A DNA stretch of 64,000 nucleotides from NCBI GenBank assembly GCA_021186555.1, contig JAJKFL010000002.1:2612501-2676500 (forward strand), in the 5' to 3' direction. This document shows positions 22,332 to 32,540 of the stretch, one piece after another; positions within the stretch are counted from its first letter, which is position 1; every line of letters begins with the position of its first letter. The translations under genes were made by a program, and so were the position numbers. A model generated the notes under the pieces. The model was not told the origin of the DNA. It worked only from the letters and a program-made list of their open reading frames with translations, and did not search any database. Source of the DNA: Reticulitermes speratus. Taxonomy: Eukaryota > Arthropoda > Insecta > Blattodea > Rhinotermitidae.

Positions 22332-22663
22332 GAGCACCAATTGTCTTCTGGACTTTGTCCATCGTCCCGTTAAATATTAAAATATAATATAAAAATCACG
22401 ACGTTTCGGAAGATGGTCGTCTTCCTTCTTCAGGTGATGGGAGAGGAGACACCTACTCAGATGGGTACTTTTTTAATGAGCTAATCTCAATCACTGTCCA
22501 ATGATTGAGATTAGATCGGTCTAAGGGACCCATCTGAGTAAGTGTCTCCTCTCCCATCACCTGAAGACGGAAGACGAAGGATCTTCCGAAACGTCGTGAT
22601 TTTTATATTATATTTTAATATTTAACGGGACGATGGACAAAGTCCAGAAGACAATTGGTGCTC
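22332..22663. mobile_element. Foldback element, 332 bp, almost fully self-complementary
   Basis: The arms at 22332-22467 and 22528-22663 are inverted copies with few mismatches. Each holds TCTGGACTTTGTCCATCGTC, CACGACGTTTCGGAAGAT and a region around GGTGATGGGAGAGGAGACAC. The short centre also pairs (AATCTCAATCA / TGATTGAGATT). It is the youngest-looking foldback in the window. Confidence 0.88.
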
Positions 22664-23121
22664 ACTACATTTAGTTGTTATGGATAGGTTTAAGACAAGA
22701 TAAATACATAAATACATGTGTTTTGTCTGATGTCGGCAACAGTGTAGGAGGTAGGAATTATAGAGGGGACTTTGGTAGTTTTTGCTCTGCTCAAAGTTGT
22801 TATTTCAGTAAATTGTAAGCCTTCCTTCTGTCAGAAGAGTGCCGACCGTGTATTGTTGTACGATCTGTGGTTATTTGCTTTGTGCTGTTAGCCGCTGATT
22901 TTATTTAGGCAGTGAACAGTAGGCTGTCACGTAGAACGCAGTTTTATTAATTTCCCTGTTACAGCTGAACACTTTGTAAAACGAAAGTTCTCGCAAAACG
23001 AAAAAAAAAAATCATTTTGATACGAAGATAATAAACAGAAGAAACGTACTGCGGAAATTACACATTTCTGATAACAACAAATTGCACTTCTTATTTATTA
23101 TATAATACTAATTCTTTTTTT
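22664..23121. other. Unassigned DNA
   Basis: No gene or repeat was recognised. Confidence 0.45.
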
Positions 23122-23381
23122 TATAATAAAATTAATCCGACAAGTTTCGGTTCTGCACTATAGAACTATCCTCAGGGACCTATACTGTCCTAGCTTTCCA
23201 TAGATAAACTATACTTCTGATACACAGTGGATCTACAAACAACTGAGAAAATCCATATTTTATATCTTTAACCTTTAATATGTACCACTACTGGCTGATT
23301 TGTAATTTTGTGTAACTCAAAATATAGATCTCTGAGGATGGTTCCATAATAGAGAACCGAAACATGTCGGACTGGTTTAAG
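23122..23381. mobile_element. Foldback element, CCGACAAGTTTCGGTTCT type
   Basis: The left arm (ATCCGACAAGTTTCGGTTCT, then CTATCCTCAGGG) and the right arm (CTCTGAGGATGG, then AGAACCGAAACATGTCGGAC) are inverted. The loop is about 150 bp of AT-rich DNA. A core of the same kind, CCGAAAC flanked by a GAGGATGG module, occurs in the other foldbacks. Confidence 0.75.
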
Positions 23382-23486
23382 GGGATTGTAATATAAATAT
23401 CTAAAATAATAATAATAATAATGAGAGTGCATTTGTTGGTTGAGTGTTTTGTGTTTGCTAAGATTAACTGAATAATGTGGGATGGA

Positions 23487-23739
23487 CCTTCTGGGCATCG
23501 AATCCCGGTGGGGGCGAGATTTTCAGCACCCGCCCAGACCGGCCATAGGGCGTACCCAGCCTCCTATACAATGGGTACCGGCTCTCTTTCCCGGGGCTAA
23601 AGAGGCCGGGGCGTGGCGTTGATCACCCACCCCCATCTAGCGCTGAGGTTAAAGAAAGAGTAGAGCTATACATCTACTCCCCTTCTGGGGTTTATGGCCT
23701 TTTCTAGGGTGAAATGTACCCTTTTTACCTTTACCTTAA
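23487..23739 (+). mobile_element. SINE-C copy lacking part of its head
   Basis: It begins just before box B (GCATCGAATCCCGGTGGGGG) and runs to the family end TTTTTACCTTTACCTTA. The upstream tRNA-like half is missing. Its 3' end lies exactly where the pBsat tail of copy 4 is cut off. Confidence 0.85.
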
Positions 23740-25085
23740 TATGTAAATATTCAGCTCGTACCGCGCAGTAAACACAGTCCGTCTCAGTTATACAAACCAG
23801 TCAGTTAATGTTGTACAGTGAAATAATCGCTGTTTGTTCTGAGATCCACACAAAACACATAAATACAGTCCGTACCGCGCAGTAAACACACTGAGTCTCA
23901 GTTATACAAACCAGTCAGTTAATGTTGTACAGTGAAATAATCGCTGTTTGTTCTGAGATCCACACAAAACACATAAATACAGTCCGTACCGCGCAGTAAA
24001 CACACTCCGTCTCAGTTATACAAACCAGTCAGTTAATGTTGTACAGTGAAATAATCGCTGTTTGTTCTGAGATCCACACAAAACACATAAATACAGTCCG
24101 TACCGCGCAGTAAACACACTCCGTCTCAGTTATACAAACCAGTCAGTTAATGTTGTACAGTGAAATAATCGCTGTTTGTTCTGAGATCCACACAAAACAC
24201 ATAAATACAGTCCGTACCGCGCAGTAAACACACTCCGTCTCAGTTATACAAACCAGTCAGTTAATGTTGTACAGTGAAATAATCGCTGTTTGTTCTGAGA
24301 TCCACACAAAACACATAAATACAGTCCGTACCGCGCAGTAAACACACTCCGTCTCAGTTATACAAACCAGTCAGTTAATGTTGTACAGTGAAATAATCGC
24401 TATTTGTTCTGAGATCCACACAAAACACACAAATACAGTCCGTACCGCGCAGTAAACACACTCCGTCTCAGTTATACAAACCAGTCAGTTAATGTTGTAC
24501 AGTGAAATAATCGCTGTTTGTTCTGAGATCCACACAAAACACATAAATACAGTCCGTACCGCGCAGTAAACACACTCCGTCTCAGTTATACAAACCAGTC
24601 AGTTAATGTTGTACAGTGAAATAATCGCTGTTTGTTCTGAGATCCACACAAAACACATAAATACAGTCCGTACCGCGCAGTAAACACACTCCGTCTCAGT
24701 TATACAAACCAGTCAGTTAATGTTGTACAGTGAAATAATCGCTGTTTGTTCTGAGATCCACACAAAACACATAAATACAGTCCGTACCGCGCAGTAAACA
24801 CACTCCGTCTCAGTTATACAAACCAGTCAGTTAATGTTGTACAGTGAAATAATCGCTGTTTGTTCTGAGATCCACACAAAACACATAAATACAGTCCGTA
24901 CCGCGCAGTAAACACACTCCGTCTCAGTTATACAAACCAATCAGTTAATGTTGTACAGTGAAATAATCGCTGTTTGTTCTGAGATCCACACAAAACACAT
25001 AAATACACTGTGTGGGCAGAACGTAGAATTTGTGAATGTTAAACGTGGTGGTACATATAGTAACCACTGGGCTTTAGAGGGTCGA
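23740..25085 (-). mobile_element. pBsat copy 4, 11 monomers
   Basis: Minus-strand copy. The tail side (23740-23760) keeps only AAATATTCAGC and is cut by the SINE-C end. About 11 monomers follow. The head reads TGTGGGCAGAACGTAGAAT and ends CTTTAGAGGGTCGA at 25085, in place of CTTTAAAGGGTTAA. One unit near 23891 has CACTGAGTCTC in place of CACTCCGTCTC, and one near 24402 has GCTATTTGT. Confidence 0.9.
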
Positions 25086-25298
25086 GAATTTGCATTTAAC
25101 TGTTTACTGTCCTTTCATTTAATATTTGTTTTTGACGGACTGCATAATGATACTGGCGGTTTGCGGGCTATTCATAAGTAATCTATGCAGTTGGTATAAT
25201 GCTGTTAAATAACAATACTTACACAGACTGTTGCTTTCTGTATATAAACACCTGTATGACGTGACTAGGACAAATGTTATTTTTGTACTGTAGCCTAA

Positions 25299-25460
25299 TA
25301 AACCCTTTTAAGCCTAGTAGTTAGCACACCCACCGCCAGGTTTGACACTAAACGCTGCATCTCACCACACAATGTATTTGTGTTCCCCTCACGACGCCTA
25401 CAATAAAATGTCATTATTTCCCTACACAGCATTCATTGACTGGTCTTTCTAATGGAAGCA
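25299..25460 (+). mobile_element. Old pBsat relic with a single monomer
   Basis: ATAAACCCTTTTAAGCC matches the pBsat left end. CCGCCAGGTTTGACACTAAA matches the head region GTACCACCACGTTTAACATT. CACACAATGTATTTGTGTT, TCATTATTTCCCTACACAGC and ATTCATTGACTGGTCTTTCT then follow the 114-bp monomer in order. There is just one monomer, with many substitutions. No tail was recognised. Confidence 0.75.
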
Positions 25461-25578
25461 ATTTATATTCCCTCTGGGGGAAGTTTGAATTTTGACATAA
25501 AATATAGATTGTTTTAGTCTAAAAAAAGGATTAATAAAAGTTTAAAATTTCAAGTTTAACGTACAGTTTACTGTAATT

Positions 25579-26035
25579 GCGAAACACGTGTTACTTGGAC
25601 TTTGTGCATCGTCTTGATTGTGAATAAAATGTGAGATATAAAAATGTAAATTATATATTTTATATTTTGGGGCACGCGGTGGCGCAGTTGGTTGAGGCAC
25701 TGCGCTACAAACCGGAAGGTCGCGGGTTCGATTCCCGATGGTGCCACTGGAATTTTTCATTGACATAATCCTTTCGGTCGCATTATGGCCCTGGGGTCGA
25801 CTCAGCCTCTAACAGAAATGAGTACCAGGAATATTTCCTGGGGGGTAAAGACGGTCAGTGCTTAAGGCTGACAACCTTACCATCTTCATGTGCCGATTGT
25901 CTATAAATCTGTGAGCCTCGACCTCCTGGAGCCCTAAGGGCCTGTCCAGACCTGTAATGGGGTTGCTGTACCTCCATATCTTACATTTATTCACAATAAA
26001 GACGATGCACAAAGTCCAAGTAACAAGTGTTTCGC
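25579..26035. mobile_element. Foldback element with a SINE in its loop
   Basis: The arms at 25579-25645 and 25967-26035 are inverted copies. Both hold GTTACTTGGACTTTGTGCAT and GCGAAACAC (right arm ACACTTGT on the minus strand). The space between is taken up by SINE-E. The core GGACTTTGTGCATCGTC matches the GGACTTTGTCCATCGTC of 22332-22663, so the two foldbacks are related. Confidence 0.8.
25668..25966 (+). mobile_element. SINE-E copy, full length
   Basis: The tRNA-like head is GGGCACGCGGTGGCGCAGTT with box B GGGTTCGATTCCCG and a closing GGTGCCA. The body has ATTATGGCCCTGGGGTCGAC and CTGGGGGGTAAAGACGG. It shares a short TTCCTGGGGGGTAAAG block with SINE-C/D, a common domain of these SINEs. Confidence 0.88.
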
Positions 26036-26134
26036 AATATCGTATACCGTCGTCAAAATGTTTTAGAATTCAAGCTTACTGTGATTTTATGAAGTATGTG
26101 ACCTTAGCCATGTTGCCATTACAACGCAGCTGCC

Positions 26135-26969
26135 GACTTAGCTAAGTACAGTGTGGGCGTCGCTGTACTTAGCTAAGCACAGTGTGGGCGTCGCTGTACT
26201 TAGCTAAGCACAGTGTGGGCGTCGCTGTACTTAGCTAAGCACAGTGTGGGCGTCGCTGTACTTAGCTAAGCACAGTGTGGGCGTCGCTGTACTTAGCTAA
26301 GCACAGTGTGGGCGTCGCTGTACTTAGCTAAGTACAGTGTGGGCGTCGCTGTACTTAGCTAAGTACAGTGTGGGCGTCGCTGTACTTAGCTAAGTACAGT
26401 GTGGGCGTCGCTGTACTTAGCAAAGTACAGTGTGGGCGTCGCTGTACTTAGCTAAGCACAGTGTGGGCGTCGCTGTACTTAGCTAAGCACAGTGTGGGCG
26501 TCGCTGTACTTAGCTAAGCACAGTGTGGGCGTCGCTGTACTTAGCTAAGCACAGTGTGGGCGTCGCTGTACTTAGCTAAGTACAGTGTGGGCGTCGCTGT
26601 ACTTAGCTAAGCACAGTGTGGGCGTCGCTGTACTTAGCTAAGTACAGTGTGGGCGTCGCTGTACTTAGCTAAGTACAGTGTGGGCGTCGCTGTACTTAGC
26701 TAAGTACAGTGTGGGCGTCGCTGTACTTAGCAAAGTACAGTGTGGGCGTCGCTGTACTTAGCTAAGCACAGTGTGGGCGTCGCTGTACTTAGCTAAGCAC
26801 AGTGTGGGCGTCGCTGTACTTAGCTAAGCACAGTGTGGGCGTCGCTGTACTTAGCAAGCACAGTGTGGGCGTCGCTGTACTTAGCTAGTACAGTGTGGGC
26901 GTCGCTGTACTTAGCTAAGTACAGTGTGGGCGTCGCTGTACTTAGCTAAGTACAGTGTGGGCGTCGCTG
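26135..26969. repeat. 31-bp satellite, about 27 units, with a palindrome in each unit
   Basis: The unit is CTGTACTTAGCTAAGTACAG followed by TGTGGGCGTCG. The first 20 bp are a perfect palindrome in some units. Many units have GCACAG, which breaks one base pair. The order of GTACAG and GCACAG units repeats in blocks, including a rare GCAAAG unit seen twice about 310 bp (10 units) apart. Confidence 0.96.
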
Positions 26970-27297
26970 AAGCTACTCCGAGGAATGAGAACGTACGTGA
27001 GGCGTCTGTAAAATGGAATATGTTTGTCTGTCGCACTTTGTATTTCAAACACAGTGAATGAGCGTTAAAAGGACGCATTTGCACCGACGAAGCACCGTTT
27101 TTAGCACTTTACTGTGAAGGGTGCCAACTTTCTGAATGACTTCGAGAGTGTCCTCTGACCTACTTCTTATTATCAACAGAGTGACGTCACCTCAACAGTG
27201 AATGACATTGCTTGGGCCTTCGGGGAGCTTAAAAGTGAACTTAGGCTTGTAACACAAAATAAAGTAATATATATAGTGTTAAATAGTCTCATAAAGG
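26970..27297. other. Unassigned DNA
   Basis: No gene or repeat was recognised. Confidence 0.45.
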
Positions 27298-27597
27298 CAA
27301 CCCATTACAGGCCTGGACAGGCCCTGAGGGGTTCCAGTAGGTTGAGGCTCACAGATTTTAGACAATCAGCACATGAAGGTGGTAAGGTTGTCAGCCCTAC
27401 GCATCGGCCGTCTTTACCCCCAGGAAATACTCCTGGTACTCATTTCCGTTAGAGGCTGAGTCGACCCCAGGGCCATAGTGGACCGAAAGGATTATGTCAA
27501 TGAAAAATTCCATTGACACCGTCGGGAATCGAACCCGCGACCTTCCGGCTTGTAACGTAGTGCCTCAACCAACTGCGCCACCGCGTGCACCCATATC
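27298..27597 (-). mobile_element. SINE-E copy, full length
   Basis: Minus-strand match to 25668-25966 from the head (CACGCGGTGGCGCAGTTGG) to the end (CCTGTAATGGGTTGCC). Box B is GGGTTCGATTCCCG. The match to the plus-strand copy stops at the end of the GGGTTGC block, which defines the family 3' end. Confidence 0.88.
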
Positions 27598-27769
27598 TTT
27601 GTACATTATAAAAATTGTGTGCTGGTATTTGTTATTCTATGTAGATATATGAAGTAGGTAATGGAGGTTTGGTTCCTGTGAAATTCTTGTATTGAATATG
27701 GCGAAAATTGTGTTTAGAATAGTGGTTATACGAACCACGGTTTTCGTCAAACTGTGAACTTCTTTGGAA

Positions 27770-28034
27770 GCCAGGATATTTCATTCGCATTAGTGACTGG
27801 GCTACGGGTTCGATTCCTGGCAGGGATAAGACAATTCCGTCCTCTCCAGAAGCTTCCAGAATGAATCTGAGGCCCACCCAGTCTCATATTCAATGGGTAC
27901 CGGGGATAAAGCGGCCAAGGCATGAAGTTAACCACCCGTTTCCAGCTATTTACCAGGTTTCAATGAGTGGAGCTATACATCTACCCCCCATACACCTTCA
28001 TGACGTGCAGAGAGAAAAACTTTGCTTTTACCTT
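27770..28034 (+). mobile_element. SINE-D copy, diverged
   Basis: It has a weak head and box B ACGGGTTCGATTCCTGG. The body has CAATGGGTACCGGGG and ATAAAGCGGCCAAGGC, and it ends TTTGCTTTTACCTTA. The usual stretch before GGGGTAAAG is shortened. Confidence 0.78.
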
Positions 28035-29117
28035 AAAGCGTTCTGTCATCGTGACTGAAATTTGGATTCAATCCTACTATAGATTTTTACTTGAGGAAGA
28101 ATTGGAGGTGAAATTAAGATTTCATTACGTTGATAAGATCATCGATACGTCTGCGATGACCTTGATAATCCTTGTAAAGGTAACACTGTGGCCCTGTGAC
28201 CTTACGTCGAAACTTGTAATGTTATTATAAACTTATCCTGATGCAGGAAGGAGATGAATACTCTGTAAGAGCTCTGTGCGGTTTATGTACCGCCCTTTGA
28301 AGGCAAGGCAGTCTGCGTCAGTACACAGCACGTCACTCGGTACGTGGCCTTTTGTTCTGCAGCACACACGTGGGTAAAATCTAAATGACAGGTTCTAACA
28401 TAGCGGTGCTTGGAACTGTTGTGAGAGTAATCATCGTCTGTTGAAATATGCTCTAAAGTATCGGAAAATTCCCTTTCGAAAATATGAACAACGAAAGCTG
28501 ATGAAAAGATTGAAAGTAATTCGTACCTTGCAGATAAAAGTGACACAAGTAAAAACGGTAACATTTAACTGGAACTCGAGAAGAAACTTTGGAAAGATGT
28601 GTGAAGTTTTATGTTACCTGGCAGACGATAGGTTTAGGTATGTAATTTTTTCTCTAGATTCAAGCCGGTAGAGTCATGGGAAAACTTTTCAGTGTGACAA
28701 TTTCTGTTCACAGGACTGACACACGGGAAAATTAAATTTTCTGTCTCATTTTTCTCGCGAAGGTGACATCTATAAACTTAAGGTGCCCATAAATTTAACC
28801 TATGATTCATCACAAAATATTATCTGTCGCTAAATAAGTCTTTGAAGGTATATCACGAAGCCAAATCTCTTTAAAAAATTGTCTTTGCTTGTTCGTCTTT
28901 ACTCCAACATCCAGTAACACCTATAGGCTACAGAACTGTTCGTCTTTACTCCAACATCCAGTAACACCTATAGGCTACACTACTGTGGTTCCCTCTTGTG
29001 CAAACTTGCCCCTATAACAGATATTACCCTGTTAAACATTTCTCAAAAATTTTTAACTTTTCCTTGCGTGTTGACTGTCCGGTTATCACTTAACATATAT
29101 ATTTTATGTTTGTGATA
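28035..29117. other. Unassigned DNA with a 47-bp tandem duplication
   Basis: A 47-bp unit starting GTTCGTCTTTACTCCAACAT is present twice at 28891-28984. No exon with a Rab motif was found. Open frames of 76-93 codons here have no known motif. Confidence 0.5.
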
Positions 29118-29119
29118 TA

Positions 29120-29504
29120 CAGTGTGTCCACAAAGTCCCTTCGGGGTTTTGAAAAATTGTGGCGCGCAAACAAATTGAGCTAGCCACATGCGGTTTGCGG
29201 CAGATTACAATGAAACTCTGGAAGTTTTTTACTGACCTCAGTAGACCTCGATATGGGCTCCCTTAGTAGCACGGAGAACGTCCAGATGATATTCGAGCTC
29301 TTGCCATGTTCTGTGGAGCATGTCCGCTGGAATAGCCGAGATCGCATTCCTGATACGGGTCTTCAGGTCATCAAGTCATCTGTTGGCGGCAAAAAAAAAC
29401 TTCCAGAGTTTCACTGTACTCTGTCGCAAACCGCATGTTGCTAGCTCAATTTGTTCGCGCGCCACAATTTTTCAAAACCCCGAAGGGACTTTGTGGACAC
29501 ACTG
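29120..29504 (-). mobile_element. Mariner-type MITE keeping the transposase C-terminus
   Basis: A 385-bp element with about 106-bp inverted repeats (29120-29225 and 29399-29504), starting CAGTGTGTCCACAAAGTCCC, flanked by TA on both sides. Between the arms, on the minus strand, codons from about 29375 down to a stop at 29238-29240 read LDDLKTRIRNAISAI, PADMLHRTWQELEYH, LDVLRATKGAHIEVY. This is the typical end of a Tc1/mariner-class transposase (RATKGAHIE). The DDE catalytic core is absent. It is thus an internal-deletion derivative that can move only with an enzyme supplied elsewhere. Confidence 0.9.
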
Positions 29505-29506
29505 TA

Positions 29507-29844
29507 TTTCCGAACTAAGTTTCACGTAGCGAAATCTAATGATTCGTCTGTTGTCGCTGTCAAACCGAAAGATAAAGGATGTTTCGATTGTCAGCAATAC
29601 TGCTGTTTAACACTCTACAAACATAAATATATTTTTCGACATCTCTTACCAGACTTAGGTTTAGGACCCTTTAGTAAGTGGCGCTAATGTTGCTCTGACC
29701 TCAAACGTTACAGCATTCACCGTGTTAGTATTAATGATTGTAAGACTTGAAAAGTTACGCCGTTAGGGTAGCTTTCGTTTACGTAAGTTTATTTACAGTT
29801 TTTGTAAGAACCGGAGAAACATTTCAAGAAGTATGACGGAAGAT
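29507..29844. other. Unassigned DNA
   Basis: No gene or repeat was recognised. Confidence 0.45.
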
Positions 29845-30016
29845 AAACACACAAATTCAGACTTCTAAGCCTGCTTTTCATTTTATTAAACACACAAATT
29901 CAGACTTCTAAGCCTGCTTTTCATTTTATTAAACACACAAATTCAGACTTCTAAACCTGCTTTTCATTTTATTAAACACACAAATTCAGACTTCTAAACC
30001 TGCTTTTCATTTTATG
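29845..30016. repeat. 43-bp tandem repeat, 4 units
   Basis: Four units of 43 bp with the core ACACAAATTCAGACTTCTAA. The first two units have AAGCCTGC and the last two AAACCTGC, so the array grew by doubling or by block copying. Confidence 0.93.
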
Positions 30017-30419
30017 GAAAGAAATTTGGCTAAAATATTATTAACACAGCGCATCGCTCTTATTAATTGATTTTCTTTAATCCCAATTAATTTGGAACTG
30101 AGCTAGATCATAAAGATTGCTACAGGATAAGAATAAAACATTGTTTGTACATCAACAATTACAAACATGGCGACAATGCGTGTCTTTGAATTTGCGTCCC
30201 AAAAATTGAAAGTATAGAGTCTGTATAACGTAGTAAGTTCATCACAGCACCAACAACAATAGACCTTTAGGATAAAGTACTAAGTAGGTCTATTTCGAAG
30301 CTCCTTGTCCTATTGTCATGATGTGTGGCAACATAAACATAAACATAAACATAAACATAAAGAATGCGCTAAACATTTGTTTAATAACATTTCTTGAAAT
30401 GGTAGTCTCATATAACTTC
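30017..30419. other. Unassigned DNA with a short (AACATA)n tract
   Basis: A 6-bp repeat (ACATAA) lies at about 30329-30361. Nothing else was recognised. Confidence 0.45.
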
Positions 30420-30640
30420 ACGGAGCAGAGTACTTCTTGAGAAGCTGGTAGTTTCTCAGCTATTCAAGAAATTCCCCGCATGTTATGGAACCCGAAGGTT
30501 CATTACCGTGTTCACAAAATCCCGTCACTGTCATTTTAAGCCAGATGAATCCAATCCACGCCATTCTGTCATATTTCTTGGAGATACATTGTAATATCAT
30601 CTTCCTATCTACGCCTAATCCTTTCAAGATTTCGGAATAT
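30420..30640 (-). mobile_element. LINE family L-A, old 3' fragment
   Basis: Minus-strand match to the L-A end: GGGGAATTTCTTGAATAGC, the region coding CEHGNEPSGS in another frame, and a diverged MAWIGFIWLKM/IILQ stretch. It is more diverged than the copies at 31430 and 40318. Confidence 0.75.
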
Positions 30641-31429
30641 CTAAGCGGTTTACGTATTTGTTTTCTTACGTTTTCGTAACTTTCGATTAAAAAGTAGTTT
30701 TCAACATGTTTGATATTTAACGAGACTTGCAGTGTACTTAGTAACATGGCGGTCTGTAGTGGGGGAATTTGTTTTGTGACGCTGTATTATTTCAAGGCCA
30801 CACTAAAAATCCGCTCAGGCATAGCGTTGCCCATGTTTATCACAGACGAACGGATGGAAGGACACGCCTATAGACTTTAGGTCTATTCTGTATTTTTACT
30901 TGGCGTGAGTCGAGCAAGTTCACCAGCACGGGTGACCTATATTCTGCAGGCATGGGTTCAATCCCACACATCGCCAGCTGTGCTCACATGCTCATAGTAG
31001 TTAGGTAGGTAATTATCTACCAGTCGACTCGAGGCGTAACATCGCAAAGGGCTCAGATCTTCATCCTGTAAGTCGTTTCGGTTTTCCGTAAAGCTGCTAC
31101 ATAATAATGGGGGGGCCGGGGGGCAATTTGCAACCGATGACATACACACCTATACCAGATTTGTCACTTTGCGAAATTACGTGCTGCGTTGTCTTGGATG
31201 TTGAGGTATCAGGCGTTCTTTACGAAATAAAAGCAACGCCTTATGTGCACAATAATTTCTTCCCCCACCCCCACCCCCCCACCCCGTCTGTGACGTAATA
31301 TCAGAAGGTAAACATTTTTCAGCTTTTAATTAAACTCGTGCAAATCGTCGCATTGGAAGTGCGTAGTTGTCTTAACGATGTAAATGGAATTACGTGCGCG
31401 CTCGTAACACGTAACTGCGGAACGTTAAG
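30641..31429. other. Unassigned DNA, one possible SINE relic
   Basis: GGCATGGGTTCAATCCCACA near 30949 resembles a box B in a tRNA-like head, but no second copy was found to confirm a SINE. C-rich and G-rich runs lie at 31106-31125 and 31261-31285. Confidence 0.45.
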
Positions 31430-31740
31430 GGGTGAGGATGTAGCACGTATGGGAGAGGGGAGAGGTGCATACAGGATTTTGGTGGGGAGACCTGAGGGAA
31501 GGAGACCACTTGGAAGACCCAGGCGTAGATGGGAGGATAATATTAAAATGGATCTTCAAGAAGTGGGATGGGGGCGTGGACTGGATTGATATGGCTCGGG
31601 ATAGGGACAGGTGGCGGGCTGTTGTGAATGCGGTAATGAACCGTCGGGTTCCATAAAACGCGGGGAATTTCTTGACTAGCTGACGACCTGCTAGCTTCTC
31701 AGGAAGGACTCTGCTGTATGGAGTTAGTTAGTTTGTTAGT
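31430..31740 (+). mobile_element. LINE family L-A, 3' fragment, well kept
   Basis: It codes [20 protein letters not shown] then [20 protein letters not shown] in one frame. The conserved continuation [20 protein letters not shown] is in another frame, so there is at least one frameshift. The 3' UTR is about 100 bp and ends in (TTAG)n. The C-terminal motif is shared by many insect non-LTR element proteins (from memory). The insertion is heavily 5'-truncated. Confidence 0.88.
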
Positions 31741-32540
31741 TAGTGAAGGGGTGAAGTCCGCCAGTCACAACCAAGATTTGTGTTATATTATATAACTTGC
31801 ATGCAACGTGTTTCGGCTTCCAACAGCACAGAGCTACGTCCCTGAAGACCCGAAGTCTCAAAGGTCTGTCTTCCACAACTAAAAGGTGGAACCGCGATGG
31901 ACCCGAATTTGCGGCTGTAAGGGAATATTGAAAAATGTTTAACATGACGGGCATGTAATGTGACGTCATGTTAAACATAAAGTGAATGGTTAGGACCGCA
32001 GCTGTCGGAGTGACATGTCAATACTGTGACTGGCGATTTTCTCTTCGAAATATGCTGAATTCTTCCGTCGGTCTGTCAATTTCCTATCCAATGGATATCA
32101 ACAGCTGCTCTTGTTTACAGAAGCGTGACACTGCCACCCACTTACAGTTATTCCCGAGTTTAATCGTGCAATTATTTCTTATGTATTTCGTTTCAATAGC
32201 TTTAGATTTTAAACTTAATAGAAACTTCTTGTAAAATCCGAGACGCAGACACGAGTAATCTTTCGGTTTGCAGTAATGAAAAGTTATGAAGTCAGATAAC
32301 GAAGTGAATCCACCGCTGTTTTGTGAAGGATGTCTTTCATTGCATCACGAACATATCTGAGACATATAACGTATTATATAAGCCCTTTACGCTTGTTAAC
32401 TCGGAGATGGAACATACAAAATTAAAGTATCTTCTAAACATAATTTACATCGTTGCTATGGTTACCGCAAACAGATATCAGCGTCTGAAGCAAATGTCAG
32501 TACCGAGCTGCAGGCAAGACGAATTTAAAGTGGGTATTAT
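31741..32540. other. Unassigned DNA with a foldback half-module
   Basis: An AACGTGTTTCGGCTTCC core with TCCCTGAAGACC lies near 31808-31850, like the arms of the foldbacks. No partner arm was seen. Open frames of 79-82 codons have no known motif. Confidence 0.45.
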
